DNA of 64,000 nt from Phialocephala subalpina (GCA_900073065.1 FJOG01000011.1:1132882-1196881); one strand, 5' to 3'. Shown: positions 1-13,741, counted from the first letter of the stretch. Notes: a model not told the origin generated them from the letters alone. A program made the numbers and translations.

Positions 1-1058
1 GCCCCAGTCTCCACAGCCCCTGCCCCTCCCCCCGTCCCCGCTGCGCTCGTCCCCGTAACCCCCGCCGCAGACACCGTCCTCGCCACCCCGTCTGCCGTCC
101 ACGTAAACACCCGTCCACTCACCGGGGTCTTAATTTCTCCTTCTCCCTTGGTATCAAAAAGACTCAAAGTTCCATTTGTGGGAAACTCCTCTGGGCTATA
201 AAAATGGGTCGTGTTGTCGGCGGGAGAAGAGAAGCCTAGCTCGGTCGTGCAGTTATAAGCTTTTAAATAGGGGTCGCAGAATTCCCAGTCGGTGTCTGTG
301 AAGAGGGAGGCGAAGTAGGTGTCGGCGCCGAGGAGGGAGGGGAGGGTTGAGGGGCATATGTCGTATATTCTGCTCTCTATCAGCCATTCCGTTCTATTTC
401 AACTCCATAAATAGTAAAGGGGGAACAAGCGAGGCGAGAAAGAGAAAGGTAGAGGCAAGGGTTGACGTACGCTGACAAAATCCCACTCTGGTAACAACAA
501 GTACACGCCTCCCCATAATTCAAAACATCATCCGTACTCAACAACTCATCCAAATTCGTGTGATTATTTGTACAAGCTTCCAAATGATTCACATCATTCA
601 AAATACTCAACTGCACCTTTCCAATCGGACATGAACAGCCATTTGGAGCGTTGTCTGGTGGTGGCCAATATGGAATGTTCTCAAGGTCTGGGTTGAGGCA
701 GAAGTTGAGGTAGTCGGAGATAGTGAGTTGGTATTCGCAGTTGTAGACCTAGGAGTCATGTGAGTGAGTTGATGATAAGGGAAAAGAGGGGAGGAAGGGA
801 GGGTACCTGGTTCCAGCAAGAGGATGCAGCGCAGTCTATGTAGGAAGTCGAGCGAGCGCATTCGCATGCGTTGATGCAGTCTATGTTTTTGTCTTTGCAG
901 TCTCTGTTCACACAATCCGAGTACGAGGAATCGGCGTCTTTATAACATGTCGAAAATCCCGTGGGGTCAACACAGTCCGTTGAGTTGTAGTACCCCACAT
1001 CCGCAGCCCTCACACCCACCGCAATGGCGAGTCCATATAGTGAAGCTTTCTTAGCCAT
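1..1058 (-). CDS. Secreted Cys-rich protein, C-terminus cut by window edge
   Basis: Three exons can be joined: 807-1058, 471-748 and <1-369. The introns are GTACCC...TAG (749-806) and GTACGT...CAG (370-470). The start ATG at 1058 opens a hydrophobic N-terminus (MAKKASLYGLAIAVGVRAAD) that reads as a signal peptide ending near residue 19. The following ~170 residues hold many Cys (for example CINACECARS, CSCPIG, CTCCYQSG), consistent with a disulfide-rich extracellular fold. Exon 3 has N-glycosylation sequons, then a Thr/Ser/Gly/Ala-rich stretch running off the edge, as in GPI-anchored fungal wall proteins; the anchor signal itself would lie outside the window. No named family was recognised. 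Splicing is supported by frame continuity at both junctions. Confidence 0.7.
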
Positions 1059-2639
1059 ACTGATTATGAAGTGTGGTCAACGTCGATCCATAAGCGAGAG
1101 TGTCGTTGACGATGTACGTCTGAAGTGATGAGACGACGTGACGTCGGGGCTTCTTAAGCTTAAGTATGATCAGCGCCAATGCTCAACCCCACTTCCGCAT
1201 TCTGAACATTGCTTGGCAATGTCAAATGCTAAAGTGGATGAGCCTTGGGATGCCAAGAGAAAAACACCTCTTTTTGAGAGCCCGATCTTCAAGAACAGGG
1301 TAAAGACGTAGAGGTTCTGCCCGGCGGCTTGTATCCCGCCTCAGCCCGCGTGCTAGAGGAGGCTCTATGATGATCTATCAGCTTTTCAGGAACGCGGGAC
1401 ATGGATTAGGCAGAATGTGCCAAGGTATGAACCATATGATGAGCTTGGCGAGTTAAGGCTCTTCAGTCACTTCATCCGTCACTTCAAGGCGAACGACTCT
1501 TGGCTTGTTCTCAAGTCCTTAAATGATCAATGGTGTATACACTAATGGCTTAACCTACTCATGAGAGGCTGCTGTCAGGTAAAGCCTTACTCGGACATTC
1601 CTTGGCTGTGGAGCTTGAGGTTGACTGTGAGGCAAAAAGGAAAGTGCAGAGCCTCACTTGATCCCCTCGACGTTAGTTCGTATGAATGATATCCCCACAC
1701 AACCTGTTTCTGAGGCTCAAAAAGAAATATATAGGATGAAAGATGGAGATGTTTTCTCCGGACTTCCGAGTGGCCAAGATTGCCAAGTACATTCCACAGG
1801 CGCGAAGTCTTGACGCCAAGCGCCATGCCGTGAACAAGAAAGACAAGATTTCAAGTTCTGCAGGAGTGGGAAGATATCGTTATAAGGTCAAGATAGAGTT
1901 ATTGGCGTCTTGCAAAAGTTTGACTTGAAGTTTGACCATCTTCGTAGTCCGATTTGAATGGTGTCTCTCCTGACGCATATATCAGCATATTCTGGGGCTT
2001 CGATGGGCAACAGAGGAGGTTGGAAATGAGGCGATGTAATAATTGGCATGAATCCGAATCAGGAAGTATCACGGAGTATGTGCTTGCAAAGGCGCTGAAA
2101 GAAGAAGTTGGTAGGAATCACATGTATCTGTTCACGTGACTATCAGGAAGCATTGTAGAAAACTTTGCGCCTTGACTCCATGCCTTCTAGTATCGGTGAG
2201 CACTGGCGCAGCTCTTTCCGGTGCCATGGAAGTGCTGGAAGTGCAGAGAGCATGACTGCAAAAAAGTCGAAGAAAAACAATCACTAAAACAAAACAAACG
2301 AAGGAATAAGATTTGCGACAGATAGCTGAGGTTCGTGATGCGTGGGCGAAAGTGCCTTTGAAGTTGAAGTTAGCAAATGGGCACTTGGTAAGCATGAGAC
2401 CTGCCAGAAACGCAACTAGCATATCGTCCTCTCCATGTTTATACCCCGGCTCCACCTTTAGGTCGAGGCACTACACGACACGTATTGAAGGCGAGGATGA
2501 CAACTTAGGTATGTTGCACGTCAAGAAGTCCAACGACATTCTCGACACTGACAAGACTTGAAAGTGACTGTGAGTTTGTTGCACGTCAACATTGGATATT
2601 GACCTCCACGTCATCCCTTTGAGTCGAGTACACGTCGCA
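1059..2639. other. Intergenic, no supported gene
   Basis: Only short overlapping frames without domains, credible introns or codon bias. The first ~150 bases upstream of the secreted-protein gene presumably hold its promoter, but no specific site could be named. Confidence 0.55.
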
Positions 2640-2869
2640 GGGCAGTGGGTCCTTCCACCACCACCGCAAACACGGAGCTAGGTCGACTCTTATGCAACTC
2701 GGTATTCTCCTCGAACCTAGCCGGGTTGTCCTGTCAAGTCTGCCGTGTTGCGGCCTCGGACAGCCCTACGACGTGCAACAAAATCTCTTGTCAAATTCCG
2801 TTGCACATCGGCACGTACCGGGACACTCTGGATATTGAATCCAAGCTGTGAATGCCTTTTATTGCATAT

Positions 2870-3120
2870 CGCATCTCATTCCGCCCCGCCCCACCGCCAC
2901 AATTCTCGACTTCCACTGGGACATTGACTATTTTTGGTTGCCACTGCACTCTCATATATCGGCAACTGCTCGAACTAGTGTCTTGCGAATCTTTTCTTGA
3001 TGTATTAAATGTCCCTTCTTTTCAACCCAAAATTGTGTTACACTTCGCGTTCTACTCCGCCTCGCTCCACCGTCGCAGTTCTCAACTTCTATTGGGACAT
3101 TTTGGCGATCTCTTTGCACA
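2870..3120. repeat. Degenerate direct repeat, ~177-bp spacing
   Basis: A block at about 2878-2930 (TCCGCCCCGCCCCACCGCCA onward) recurs at about 3055-3105 as TCCGCCTCGCTCCACCGTCG. The copies differ mainly by C/T and A/G transitions and both continue into a conserved TGGGACATT. Related words such as GGACATTGA and GGATATTGA recur from 2570 to 3200, suggesting an older, longer repeat array. Confidence 0.5.
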
Positions 3121-3210
3121 TCGACGAGCTGTGATATTGCGGACATTGACTTCCAAAGGTGGGTTCGTCGCACATCTACAAAATTCGGGACGTCTTGGAC
3201 ATTAATTTTG

Positions 3211-6200
3211 CTAGGGAAGTGAGAAATGAAAGCCAGAGATCAAAGGAAAAAATAAGCCGTAGACGATGGACCTGCTCGAAATCGTAGAAGAGGCCGATCA
3301 TTTAGAGCCACGACGAAAAGCCGTTGAAGTCAGGAAAGGAAAAACAGAGATGAGGAAATCAGGCAACACAACATAATTAAACTTGCGCAAAGTCGGAAGT
3401 AGGACGCACATCTTGATATGACATGAACGCCTGCAAGATTCAAAAGCATGCGAGGAATGGAAGGAAATCCCCAGTATCAGGACCAAACCTTGCTGAACAA
3501 TCCTGAAGACTGAGTCCGAAAAGACTGAAGACATCTTGCGCCTATCGAGCAAAGAAGAGATCCGGCAGTCATAGAGCTGATGAATACGCGACTCTGGTCT
3601 CGCGAAGGCAGCGAAAGAAACACCAATTGCAATTCGAGCCTCTGTTCTGGGAAAAGTATACCAAACCAGGACAGAAATGCGGATGGATGATCCGTGGGGC
3701 AAAGACTTCGCCGCAAGATGATGCTAATCGTGAACCTTGCCATCTTGACATCTGCCGAAAACAATCTGTAACTCTCAAGAAGAACACGAAGACGTTCTCG
3801 ACGTCATTGAGGATCAGAAACTGGACGAACTTGCAAACTTCCATCTCGTTTGAAGAGCAAACATTGAGTCAGATGACTTCATCTTTATCCCACGCAGCGA
3901 ACGCCTCGTCGGTCCGTTCCATACCTACCATAAGTCCCAGGCCACCATTTCGATCTTATGAGAAACCTAATGATCCACACTTCGAGATTAGAAGGCAGGT
4001 GGTTCCTGTTTGTCGGGAAAGGGGCTGCATCCACTCTCACACGTGATTCCACCTCATCCACTCCCAGTCTCCCACCATTCTGGTTCAAGAAGACGCCCCT
4101 GAAAATCATTCTAGGTCGAGAAGTGGGACCTCGGCAGGAATGAAGAACATCCACTTCCACGTGTGGTGTTCGGTGCTTGTTTCAGATTGTCTCTCTTCTT
4201 TATCTCGGCTCGGGGAGCTGCAGAAAAGGGTCTGAATCCCGTTGATCTTGCTCGTTCTAACCCGTGAGGGAAGCCGAGACGGTATGGATGATGCATGTGA
4301 CGGATGCGCCTTCCATGAGCCAACCCGAGGAGGCCAATCAGATGTAATTCCATCAATCAGAATTAGAGCAGTGTGAGAGATCTCGGGGAAGCATAGAAAC
4401 CTAGATGGAATCGATAGATAGAAAGCACAGAAAATACGAAATGCAAGACAAAAGTAATCTCAACACTTTGAGAAAAGAGGAGAGGAGAGGTTCAACAAAC
4501 GACACGTCAGCGAATAGCCACTCGAACACGCGAATTGAGCCTCATGCAAAGAGCCTCCTTTTCCTTTCTGCTTTCCCCTCTTTTCTCGTAACTTTATGCA
4601 AATTCGAAATGCAAAAGAGATGAACTCCCAAACCTTCCTCTGACAACCTCACATCGCCTTCTCCACAATCAGGAAAATTTTTGAACTTGATCCTCTTTTC
4701 AAACCCAAAGGAAAGGACAGAAGACTGAAGAGAAGGGAAAAAATCTTCCGTTGATCGTCCACGATGTGGGTTTGACAGCTCTCCGACGAGGATGTGAGGT
4801 TCGTGTCCTTTGTCCTGGGTCGCCTGGCACTCTTCCATGTGGCCTCAGAAGAATTCGGTTAGGAAAGGAAGATCCCGTCTGTTCGGTAAGGATGTGCATG
4901 TGGATGGCGGATTCTGGTTCCGAGCGTTTGGACGCGGAGATTGCGATGCGAAACCATATGCCTGCCCTGCCAGCAGTTGAGAAAAAATTTCCTCTCCTGG
5001 CCACGACTCTTTAGAAACAAATCCCGTAGAGTGCTTGGGATTGAATTGAGTAAGATAAATAGATGGGCTGGGGATGACCTTGATTCGGATGAACCGTGCT
5101 CTCGCAGGGCTGTCGTATGGGTTTCAATACGGAGGTAATTCAATAATGTGGGTTGGTTCGAAACTAAAAATGTAAGTCAGGGGAATGCTTGACGGCTGCT
5201 GGTGCCGCGTGTAAGAAGCTGAAGAAGGCTTCCAGAAGAACACTAGAAGCCCTGCCGCCTTCTAGCTCCACAGTTTGGTAAATTATGCTGCATGTGTGGG
5301 AAAATGTGGAGCGGCATGTTCCACAACAGGCCACCCCTGGGGAAAATAAGCTAAGATGAAGAAGGGTGTGGTTGGTTGGATAAAAGTCAATGAACATGAT
5401 CCTGGGCGATGAAGAACGTTAATGTTTCCACAGCTTCTGGTGCGTTTCCACTTGTTCCATCCACCGTTCCACTGCATCCTTGTAAAGCCTTCTGCACACA
5501 TGAAGAAACCAAACGCAGCGCAGCGGTCACGGTCGCGCTTGAACATGCTCGAGAGGCGTGTGCAGAAGATTCGGAAGGCCTTACGCGGCGGATGTCTTGT
5601 GCATGTGTGCGTTTGTGAGAAGGCGGCTCGGCTTCTTGATCAAGATGAGGGACAGGGAAGACACAGGGCCAAAAAGGCTGTTCTGTTCGTTGCTCAGTGC
5701 GACCGATATGCTACCTTCCTTGGTGTGCCTTCTCTTCCACACGAGATCCAAGGATCGAGGAAGAAGCGCCGGCAAGCGATAGGACGCCGAACCATGAAAT
5801 CATGGATGTATGCCGATATGAATGATGAAAGAAAGAAACATGAATTTTTCTGGAAGATGAGGTAAACTATGATGTCGCATGTAACGAAGTTACGGTAGAG
5901 TAAGATTTTTGGATGCAGCTGTGCGAGCCCGAATGCGAATGCGCGAAAAGCATCGAATGCGGAGATGTCTACTCCCGAATCTCAGCCAAAGCATATAGAC
6001 TCATGGGCTCGATGAGCCTTTCTTTCTTGAAGCTCGCTATCTTTCGATATCTATGTCGTTATCTGCAAAGCATGAATCGAAAACAGTACAAACTGCCAGA
6101 CGTCGATCCGGTCCAGTTCCGCGGCTTGGGATATTGGAACGCATGATGATTTTCAGTAGGCGTGGGTGTCGAAAGCCGAGATGCAGAGTTCAGACAGGCG

Positions 6201-6486
6201 TTCGTCGGATTGTTGAGTCGAGAAGATGCATACAAGGTGACAGTTCTTCTAGAACTCTTCTCGCAAACAGAGAGAATTATGGTTGCAAAGCACTGATATC
6301 TGACTCGTTAGTATTTTTGGGTGTATTGAAACCACGTTTCTCTGTATGCAATGCACGAATATCTGGGCTGTGTAATGGTGATACCGTCATTTGTTGCTCG
6401 TCCTTGGTGGTGGACCAGTAAATTCGAGGTAACCGTAACCATGAATAAGGAGACCAAAGGCTGTTTCCGAGAAAGCAAGCAAACCA
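3211..6486. other. Gene-poor region
   Basis: Many overlapping short frames on both strands, none with a recognisable domain or consistent splicing. No RNA gene, transposon end or clear repeat was seen. Confidence 0.5.
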
Positions 6487-7160
6487 ATGCTCGGCCGACG
6501 ACTCATTTCCAACACCATGCAGTGCTCAAGTGCCACTGCCACCGTCGAGAATCGCCTTCGCATCGCATTTCCTCCTCTCGACTCAACTCAATCAGCGTTT
6601 CTCGCCAGCTTTGATCTGGAAGGCAAAATGCATTTCCACAGCCCGAAGGTGGTCTCTCTGTCCGCTGTTACAAAGTGAGTCCTGACTTCTGATCGTTAGA
6701 ACGATCACCATCTCAGCACCAATGCCGTGCGCTAATGCCAGGTACGAGCGATGAACTCCTGCAGGCGTGGGCAAGGGTCATGGTACTGAACATCAACTGC
6801 CTAGCGACCGGCTTTGTTGGTCATGGAGCCGGAGACTCCAAGTGGGTATTCGTTCCAGAAATCACCCAACCGGCCTTCGACCACGACGACGAGCGTTGGT
6901 TGCCCAGATCTCGAAATTCTCAACACCTTCATCCAACAGGGGTGGAAACACAGAATTGGATGCACTGCACAGCAAATTTGGACTGGGGGGCGTCGCCTTG
7001 TCTTGTCGGGTCTGCCTCTCCGGGACCAGGACCTGCAGCATGCCAATTGCATGTTACCCTGCTTCCCATGCAGTGCCCATGTCAAAGCTGGAGATCATTA
7101 GCCCTAATGGCCTGGAATAACCCTGAGCCGGAAGCTGCTTCCTGCGTCGCCGTTGCCTGA
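6487..7160 (+). other. Possible coding remnant, unresolved
   Basis: An ATG at 6487 opens 62 codons with a coding-like composition and reaches a good donor (GTGAGT at 6675). Every nearby acceptor tested (6699, 6716, 6741) leads to an early stop. Open frames continue in two other phases to 7101 and 7160. This could be a decayed gene or chance; no domain was recognised. Confidence 0.2.
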
Positions 7161-10100
7161 AGTTCGTTCTCTAACACCCTCCTTCCCATTCCCAGGCAAA
7201 TGTGACGGTACTGGTGGTGCAATCAAATCGAAATAGGTACCCACTGCCGGGTTGCTGAAATCTGGGTCGGTGACAGTAACACGGCGCCTGAAAGTGACCC
7301 CTCATTCCTCAACTCGACACTGAATCTGATACTGGGCAGCTCGCGTGGGAGTATGACTCGTCCTTTGCGACGTGGAGTCGGCCAATCAGTCCAAACGGGA
7401 TGGTACTCAGCCACTCGACCGAAGAGTCAAACAAACTGTGAGGCGTCGGCTCGATCGAAGCACAGGTCGAATACTTGCGAGAGGGTCGAGTGATAATCAG
7501 TAGAACTAGTGAGCACAGTCACATCTCCCGTCACAGCTGAGAAGAGCAAGTACGCGACGCGGACACGAGCAGCAATAAATAGAAAGTAAAATGAAGGAAT
7601 ATCACCAATATCTCAGAAGTATTTGCATCACGGCGCTCAGCGACAGAGCCGGATTCGTCGCCTTGGAAGAGCAGGCGCCGACGCTGTGTCTTTCGGCTTG
7701 AGATGCAGCAGGTTGAGGTGATCCCGTCGCCGCCGTGGTTGATGAAACATGACCCTTCGTTCTCCAATGCCCTACACCCTTTTGCACGCCTCACCATTCA
7801 GGCCAGCATCTCTGAAATCGACCCAACAGACCGTTTCCGCCCCTGTCAACGCAGACCCACTCTAAACCGCATCCAGGGGTTCAGGAAGCCACTCCCCCTG
7901 ACTTCCAACTTCCACCGCACCAAAAGAACACACCAAGCCCCTTGAGGACTGAGAAGCTTCCGAATGCGAACCATCATCGCCGGCCCGAGAGATAGGCTGG
8001 CATCTAGGATTCTAGGAAGCACACCCGGTACGCTTGTCCCCAATCATATCTATCGATGAAAGACACAGTATGAGGATGAGGGCTACACGTTACGCGGGTA
8101 CGAAAGCAGCTGGCGTCGTGGTTGGGCTGCGAATTTAGGCGTCGTCGTTTGATGGTTGACTGGTTGACTCGGACAGAACATGCTAATTTCGAGCTGGGGT
8201 TGGGATAGGGATAGCAGAACCCCTGCACCGGAGCATTTTTGGACCTCCCACAAACTTTTCCAGAATGTTTGGGCCCTTTCATCAGACTGCAGATGATCGA
8301 TCATGAACTCTAAACATGAGGAGGGCTCGCCGTTTGTTGAGCGCGCCCTGAATCATGGGCAGCGAACGTCCATACCAGCAGCTACCCACTGCTAGTCAGG
8401 GGAACTCATGCGGAACGCTTTACGCTGAGTCTTGAGCGTTCGAAGATGGATCCATCATGGAAATTTTTGACACCAGCCAAATCCTGGAGTGCAGCCGGCA
8501 AAAGTAATTTATGTCCCAGGAAGTCCCTATCCCAAGGCGTGTTCATTGTGCATCCCCGACAGGGGCATCCAGGGCAAGGAGAGCCACCACATGCAGCGCG
8601 CGTAAGATCTTCTTCCAGCACGAGCTATTACTCTTTCTTACCAGTGGTGATATGCCTCTCACCACGAGTAACACCTCCACGACGACCCTATACGGAGCGT
8701 ACCAAAATACCACGGACGGCAAATCTCTGTGCGACCATTCAGGATCTTCAGTGCCCGTTTCAACTCGGTTCCTTTTTTGTTCCCGTAGCCTGCTGGGCGT
8801 GATCTACCTCGTCGCTCGCCTTCATTTCCAGAAAATCATCCTCCCCCTTTTCCTCTTCTGGCCGCATATCACCCCAATCAGTGCTTTTTCTGGCCGTCTA
8901 AAAATGTTACTCGTCCACTCCATGCCACTATGGTGCACTATAGCCTGGCTTGGACGCAGCACCGACCAGGCTGTGCTCCTATGTAAAATAAGTAATGAAA
9001 AATCGAATTATACTCGTACTTATTCCCAAACCCATGCGTCAGTGTGCTCATTTCGATTTGTCTTTTTTCCTTCCGAGTTCCCCTAGTCCCGCGCAGCCGT
9101 CAAGCATCATCATCCCTCCTTGTGGACTCTTCCTAGGTCTGGTTGCTCCTGGTCGACACCTCCCTGGTCGAAGCCGAAGCCCAAGGAGAGATCGCTACCT
9201 TGTCTGGCATGCAATCAACCGTCGTATAAGACATCGGCGAGCCCCCTTCTTCGGCCCAGCTCTTCTTTTTTAATAAGTACCATCCTCCCTCCGGATCCGG
9301 ATTCTGCTGCATCCCATCCACTTGCTGCACTTCATCCTCGACTGCATATACTGTTACTCACTCTTCAACTACGACTCATCCTCACCCTGCACAGCAACAG
9401 GCACCATCACAAAGAAGTCAGCCAGCAAGAATCTCCAGATCCTGATCCGAATTCTCTATATCAAGCAGCAATCACCCTATTTTACCGGCAGCAGTTCACG
9501 CAGGATCCCTCCATTTCGGCTACGTACACTTTTTCTACACGAGCTCCGGCATTAAGGTCACAGCTCCCACCCAACTCAGTCGCCCCGTCGCAGACACTGT
9601 CGCGAAGTCTCAGATTGTCAAAGCAACCCAAATCTTAACGGGGACTCTAATACCAGCCTGTCCGACTCGTACAATCCTTCTCGAACAATTTTCTCCGTCT
9701 TCTTTGCGCCGCACATCTTCACATCTAAGAAAGTTGTCGATATCCACGCTACAGCTGCAGCATCTCAAAAAAAAAAGTTCCCTCGGCAGCACCGCGTCTC
9801 CCTTTTCAGGAGGCAGACAGCCTTGCGCATTCAGAATTAAGGTGAGTCAGAACGCCTGCACTACAACAGAGTCAGCAAACAAAGTTCGGGAAGTCAGCCA
9901 AAATGTGGCCACCCTTTTGAAATTGCAAATCTCTCTGCTTCTTTCCACAACCACAGATATGATATATCCTTGTGCTACAATCGTTGCTGACGAGATGTTC
10001 TGCCTTCTAGATCTCAACTCCCACCACATACATTTCCAAGATGATTACCAGAGAGGTGCAATCGTGCAACATGGGAAGAGGTGCCTACGATACAACAGGA

Positions 10101-11500
10101 GTGCCAAAACCTCCTCCACCGAAGCCCAGATAACGATCTCGATATCTCCGCGACATCGACTCTGAATCCTCATCGAGCGATACGATACAAATCTCCGAGA
10201 TCATCGAGACCACGTTCTTCGCGATCCGTCGCAAAGGCGCAAAGACATCCGTCCCTTTGCCTCTTCAACACTCGCGCCGTCTCGACCTCCCCACGATCTC
10301 GAATTCCCTCCATCTGCTACTCTACAATTACCATTCTCGATACACAATACAAACTTGGCACGAAAAGAACCATTTAATTACGCATCGCACCGATCGAATA
10401 TTCAATCTGTACAAATAACATACCACGACCTGCGACGATTCTCATTCGCTTCTCTTCGATTCTCTGTCAACATTCCAGCCAGCAAAGTCTTTCTCGTCAC
10501 ATATCCCGTCCATCATTCCCCAAAAGCTCTCGAACCAACAACCTCCTTGCAGCGAGCGAGCACAGCGAGTCACGGCACCCACAGCGTCGCCACAACAAAA
10601 GTTCGTCGCTTTCTACTCTCGGCATACAATATCATTTGGGACACATTTTGGGCAGGGCGTTGCATCTAGACTCGGACTTGTACTATTTCCTTTCGCATTT
10701 GTTCTTGTCAGGCGTTTTTAGTCCTGTATCATCACATCATGTTTTTTGTTTCATCATCTCATCTGGGTCTCGTTGGTTACATAAAATGGGTTCAAAAATT
10801 GGGATAGCATCGGGTTGGGAAAATTTGCTTTTTGAATGGTGCGCATATAGACTTGTTTTCACTGTTGCTGTTTGTTACACTTGTTGGATTACTGTTGGAT
10901 TTGATATACTGGTATAGCCCTCACGGGTGTCTGTCGGTATGAACTTGTTTGTATAGGATCTAGGAAAGGAAAATTCTTCGCTTGCGATTTCTGTTTGTAC
11001 TACTCCTTTCTTTCTTGCTTTCGGGGAGAAGAGAAGCGGCCTCACGGTCCAAACCTGCCTCAATCATAGGCTGGTTCCTGACGATGTATTGAGGGAGGAG
11101 CAGAAAGAGGGGGTACTTGGATGGACTGGTTTCTGATAATAACGCTGCGGATACCCCTATAATAGACCTTTGTATGAAGACGAGCAGAGCGATCAGCGAG
11201 CGAGCGGTCTGGATGAGATAGAATAATAAGAACATTAGTTAATACCTTTTCACAACCTTCGGTTCAAATCTCATCACTTCCCAAACCAACATTCCTCTGC
11301 AGATCTGGACTTCTATGTGGAAGAACGGAAGTGACAGGCGGACAAGCACTCTGGCATCAAAAGCATCACTTTATACCAGACCTGATATACCCATTCTCAC
11401 ATCGATTCAGAATACCCTCCTCCCATATCTCAGAAAAGCAACGTGACACCCTCCACGAAACACAGATTGTAACCTCACCCCAACCCCAGAAATAAGAAAT
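7161..11500. other. Long region without a supported protein gene
   Basis: From about 8400 to 10600 the plus strand is pyrimidine-rich with many short unrelated frames, resembling a long untranslated leader or non-coding transcript rather than an ORF. A hydrophobic minus frame at 10960-11235 lacks other support. No domain, tRNA or element end was found. Confidence 0.45.
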
Positions 11501-11816
11501 ATGATCTCTCACATCCTCGAGGCCCAACAACCCGTATCAAACTACATGGGAGGTAAGCCTCCTAGATAGGCGGATCCCATGCCGTGCGAAAAAGGAATAT
11601 TGAGGATTCTATGTTCCTGGTTGACTTTCAGGCCTTCTCCCACACCAACTTCTAAGGACTGTAAGCCAAAACAGATGGGTGTATCTACGGGGCAAATGGA
11701 GCGACAATCAAACATGCAAAATCAAGGTTTCTAAAAACCTTCATTCCAAAACGAACTTATCGTCTTGCTCGTACCATCTCTCATCAATCACCCCATTCGT
11801 CCATCCAAGCACCTAG
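11501..11816 (+). CDS. Possible small spliced gene, unknown function
   Basis: ATG at 11501; exon 11501-11552 ends at a strong donor (GTAAGC). The intron 11553-11631 has a TTGAC branch-like word shortly before TTTCAG. Exon 11632-11816 keeps the frame open to TAG, giving about 78 residues that begin MISHILEAQQPVSNYMGG. No family, signal peptide or membrane segment was recognised. Support is only the canonical intron and frame continuity across it. It could equally be an upstream ORF or part of a non-coding transcript. Confidence 0.35.
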
Positions 11817-12653
11817 TCCCTTATTCATCACCTCACTCATCAAACCCTCCCGAACCTTCCATCCATCATCCAGGCATTGTCATCCATACCACAATCCCTC
11901 ACCCATGGCTCGGCAACATAATTTACCAACCCAAATGCAGCAGTCGTTCGTCCCATGCACAATCGGCGATCCCCATGCAGGAGGTGCCGTCTTGCATCCC
12001 ATCTCGCACATGAAATCCTTCCAGAAGCATGCAAAGAAGGAACCCGCCATCCACCGTCTTGGGATTTTGCTCAGGATCTGCAATGAGCCATTCAGAGGAC
12101 AGAAACGGCACCCACACCTCCACCCACCACGTTTGGCTTGCGTGGGGGAGGACGTTTGCTGCGTGGAGATGGAAATAGAAGGTGGACGTTGGGGGTGGGG
12201 GGCTTGGTTGAGAGAGGAGGCACAAGGATGTGAGGGCGTTAAAGGGGATGGCACGTGAATTTAGGTCAGGAAAAGGGGGGTGGACGGATTAGGGTTAGTG
12301 AATTTGCGCTTTAGGACTGAATGGAACGACGGATGGAATTGGCGAGCTAGCGATGATGCGGCTCGGCGGATTGAGTGGGCTTGAGGTTGAGGCATCAACA
12401 CGAACAAGAGAGCACACCAGCGACTACAGAAGGAAAGGACGCAGGACGATATTGAAAGCTCGCATAAGGAAAGGAGATATCTCGAATTCACCTTCACCAC
12501 CCACACCGGAGTTCCTCTTCGCGCTACACCACACAGCCCACAACCACTCTCCCCTCGCGAACCTCGAACCCCACCACCCACAAAACCTACCCCTCCATCC
12601 TCTTCACCTTCCCACCAACCACCCATCCATCCTTCTCTGAATAATCAGCAAAA
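11817..12653. other. ARPC5 upstream region
   Basis: Several long frames overlap here on both strands because the DNA is C- or G-rich and low in stops. None shows domain content or splicing. The last part (12480-12653) is strongly C-rich on the plus strand, as expected for a fungal promoter or 5' UTR leading into the ARPC5 start. Confidence 0.5.
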
Positions 12654-13741
12654 ATGAATATAATCCAACAACACTCCGACGCCTCCCTCGCCGAAAACTG
12701 GCGCACAATCAACATCGACCTCCTAGACCCCGAATCCTCTTCAAACTTCGACACCACAACTCTCCACCCAGCATTCGCAGCCGTTTCCGCAGATGAGGCG
12801 AGAGGGATTGGACAACAGGTTAGGCAGTTGCTTAGAGGGGGAGATGCAGAGGGGGCGTTGAGGGGAAGTTTGGAGATGGTTCCTTACGGGGGGGATGCTT
12901 CCGCGAAGGTTAGTAGAGAGGTTCTTTCTTGTCGGTGTTCGCGGAGAGTCTAGGTGGGATGACGAAGTGGCTTGGGGAGGGTTTAGGTGTTGGATATGGC
13001 GTAGAAAACGTTGTGGAGAGCCGAAAACTTTGGGGATGTGGGACATTTCGAGGACAAGATTCATCAAAGCAAGGGGGAACATTGAAGGCACATTTGCTAA
13101 TAGTTCTGCAAACAGGAAATCCACCTCCAGACAGTCACCGAAGTCCTACAAAGCATCAAGGCGAGCGAGATGACGCCTATGCTGCAACGAATTTTCCAGA
13201 GTGAGGGTGGAAGTGAGGCACTGGATGTGTTGATGAAGTACTTGTAAGTCCGCCTTGGATTTCTTAGTGATATTGTCTTGCATACTTTTGGTATCATGGG
13301 GAGTGCTGGGGGTTCATGTGCTCTGGCGAGAGCGAGAGAGGACCTCTACAGTGCTGCGCCGGATATCCTCCTGTTTTCGTCCCCCAAATCAATTGGGGCT
13401 TGGGATGGATAGGTTCCCGTTCGAGCACTGATTTACCAACTCCTCGTCGTCTATCCTCTCTTCTGTATTTCACTAGCTTGCGTTAGGATTATTCACTAAT
13501 TCTGCCATCTAATTCCAGGTACAAAGGCATGGCCTCTTCTGCAACCCACAAGACACCCTCCCGCGGCTCAACCCTCACGCCTCAAAGCACTGGATTCTCG
13601 CAAATGGGTGGCAGACCAGGAGCAGGAAATGAAAGCAGCGGTGCAGCAATGAGCGTATTGCTTTCGTGGCACGAGAAGGTTGTCGAAGTTGCAGGACTCG
13701 GTTGCATCAACCGAAGCATGACGGATTGGAGAAAGGTCTAA
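12654..13741 (+). CDS. ARPC5: Actin-related protein 2/3 complex subunit 5 (p16-Arc)
   Basis: Exons 12654-12908, 13116-13243 and 13519-13741 (introns GTTAGT...CAG and GTAAGT...CAG) give 201 residues. The protein matches the ARPC5/p16 family: N-terminal NWRTINIDLLDPE, the segment EIHLQTVTEVLQSIKASEM, SEALDVLMKYLYKGM, and the C-terminal VLLSWHEKVVEVAGLGCINR followed by MTDWRKV. It is longer than the ~150-residue animal protein because of a Ser/Thr/Gly-rich insert (about residues 140-165), an insert often seen in filamentous fungi. As part of the ARP2/3 complex it supports branched actin nucleation at endocytic patches and hyphal tips. It is a housekeeping gene flanked by accessory DNA. Confidence 0.93.

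Noticed and set aside
10960..11235. Hydrophobic 91-residue minus frame
   Set aside because: No homology pattern or splice structure; it lies in non-coding sequence of biased composition.
11765..12626. Several >100-codon frames upstream of ARPC5 on both strands
   Set aside because: They overlap each other in low-stop C/G-rich DNA, with no domain, signal or splicing support.
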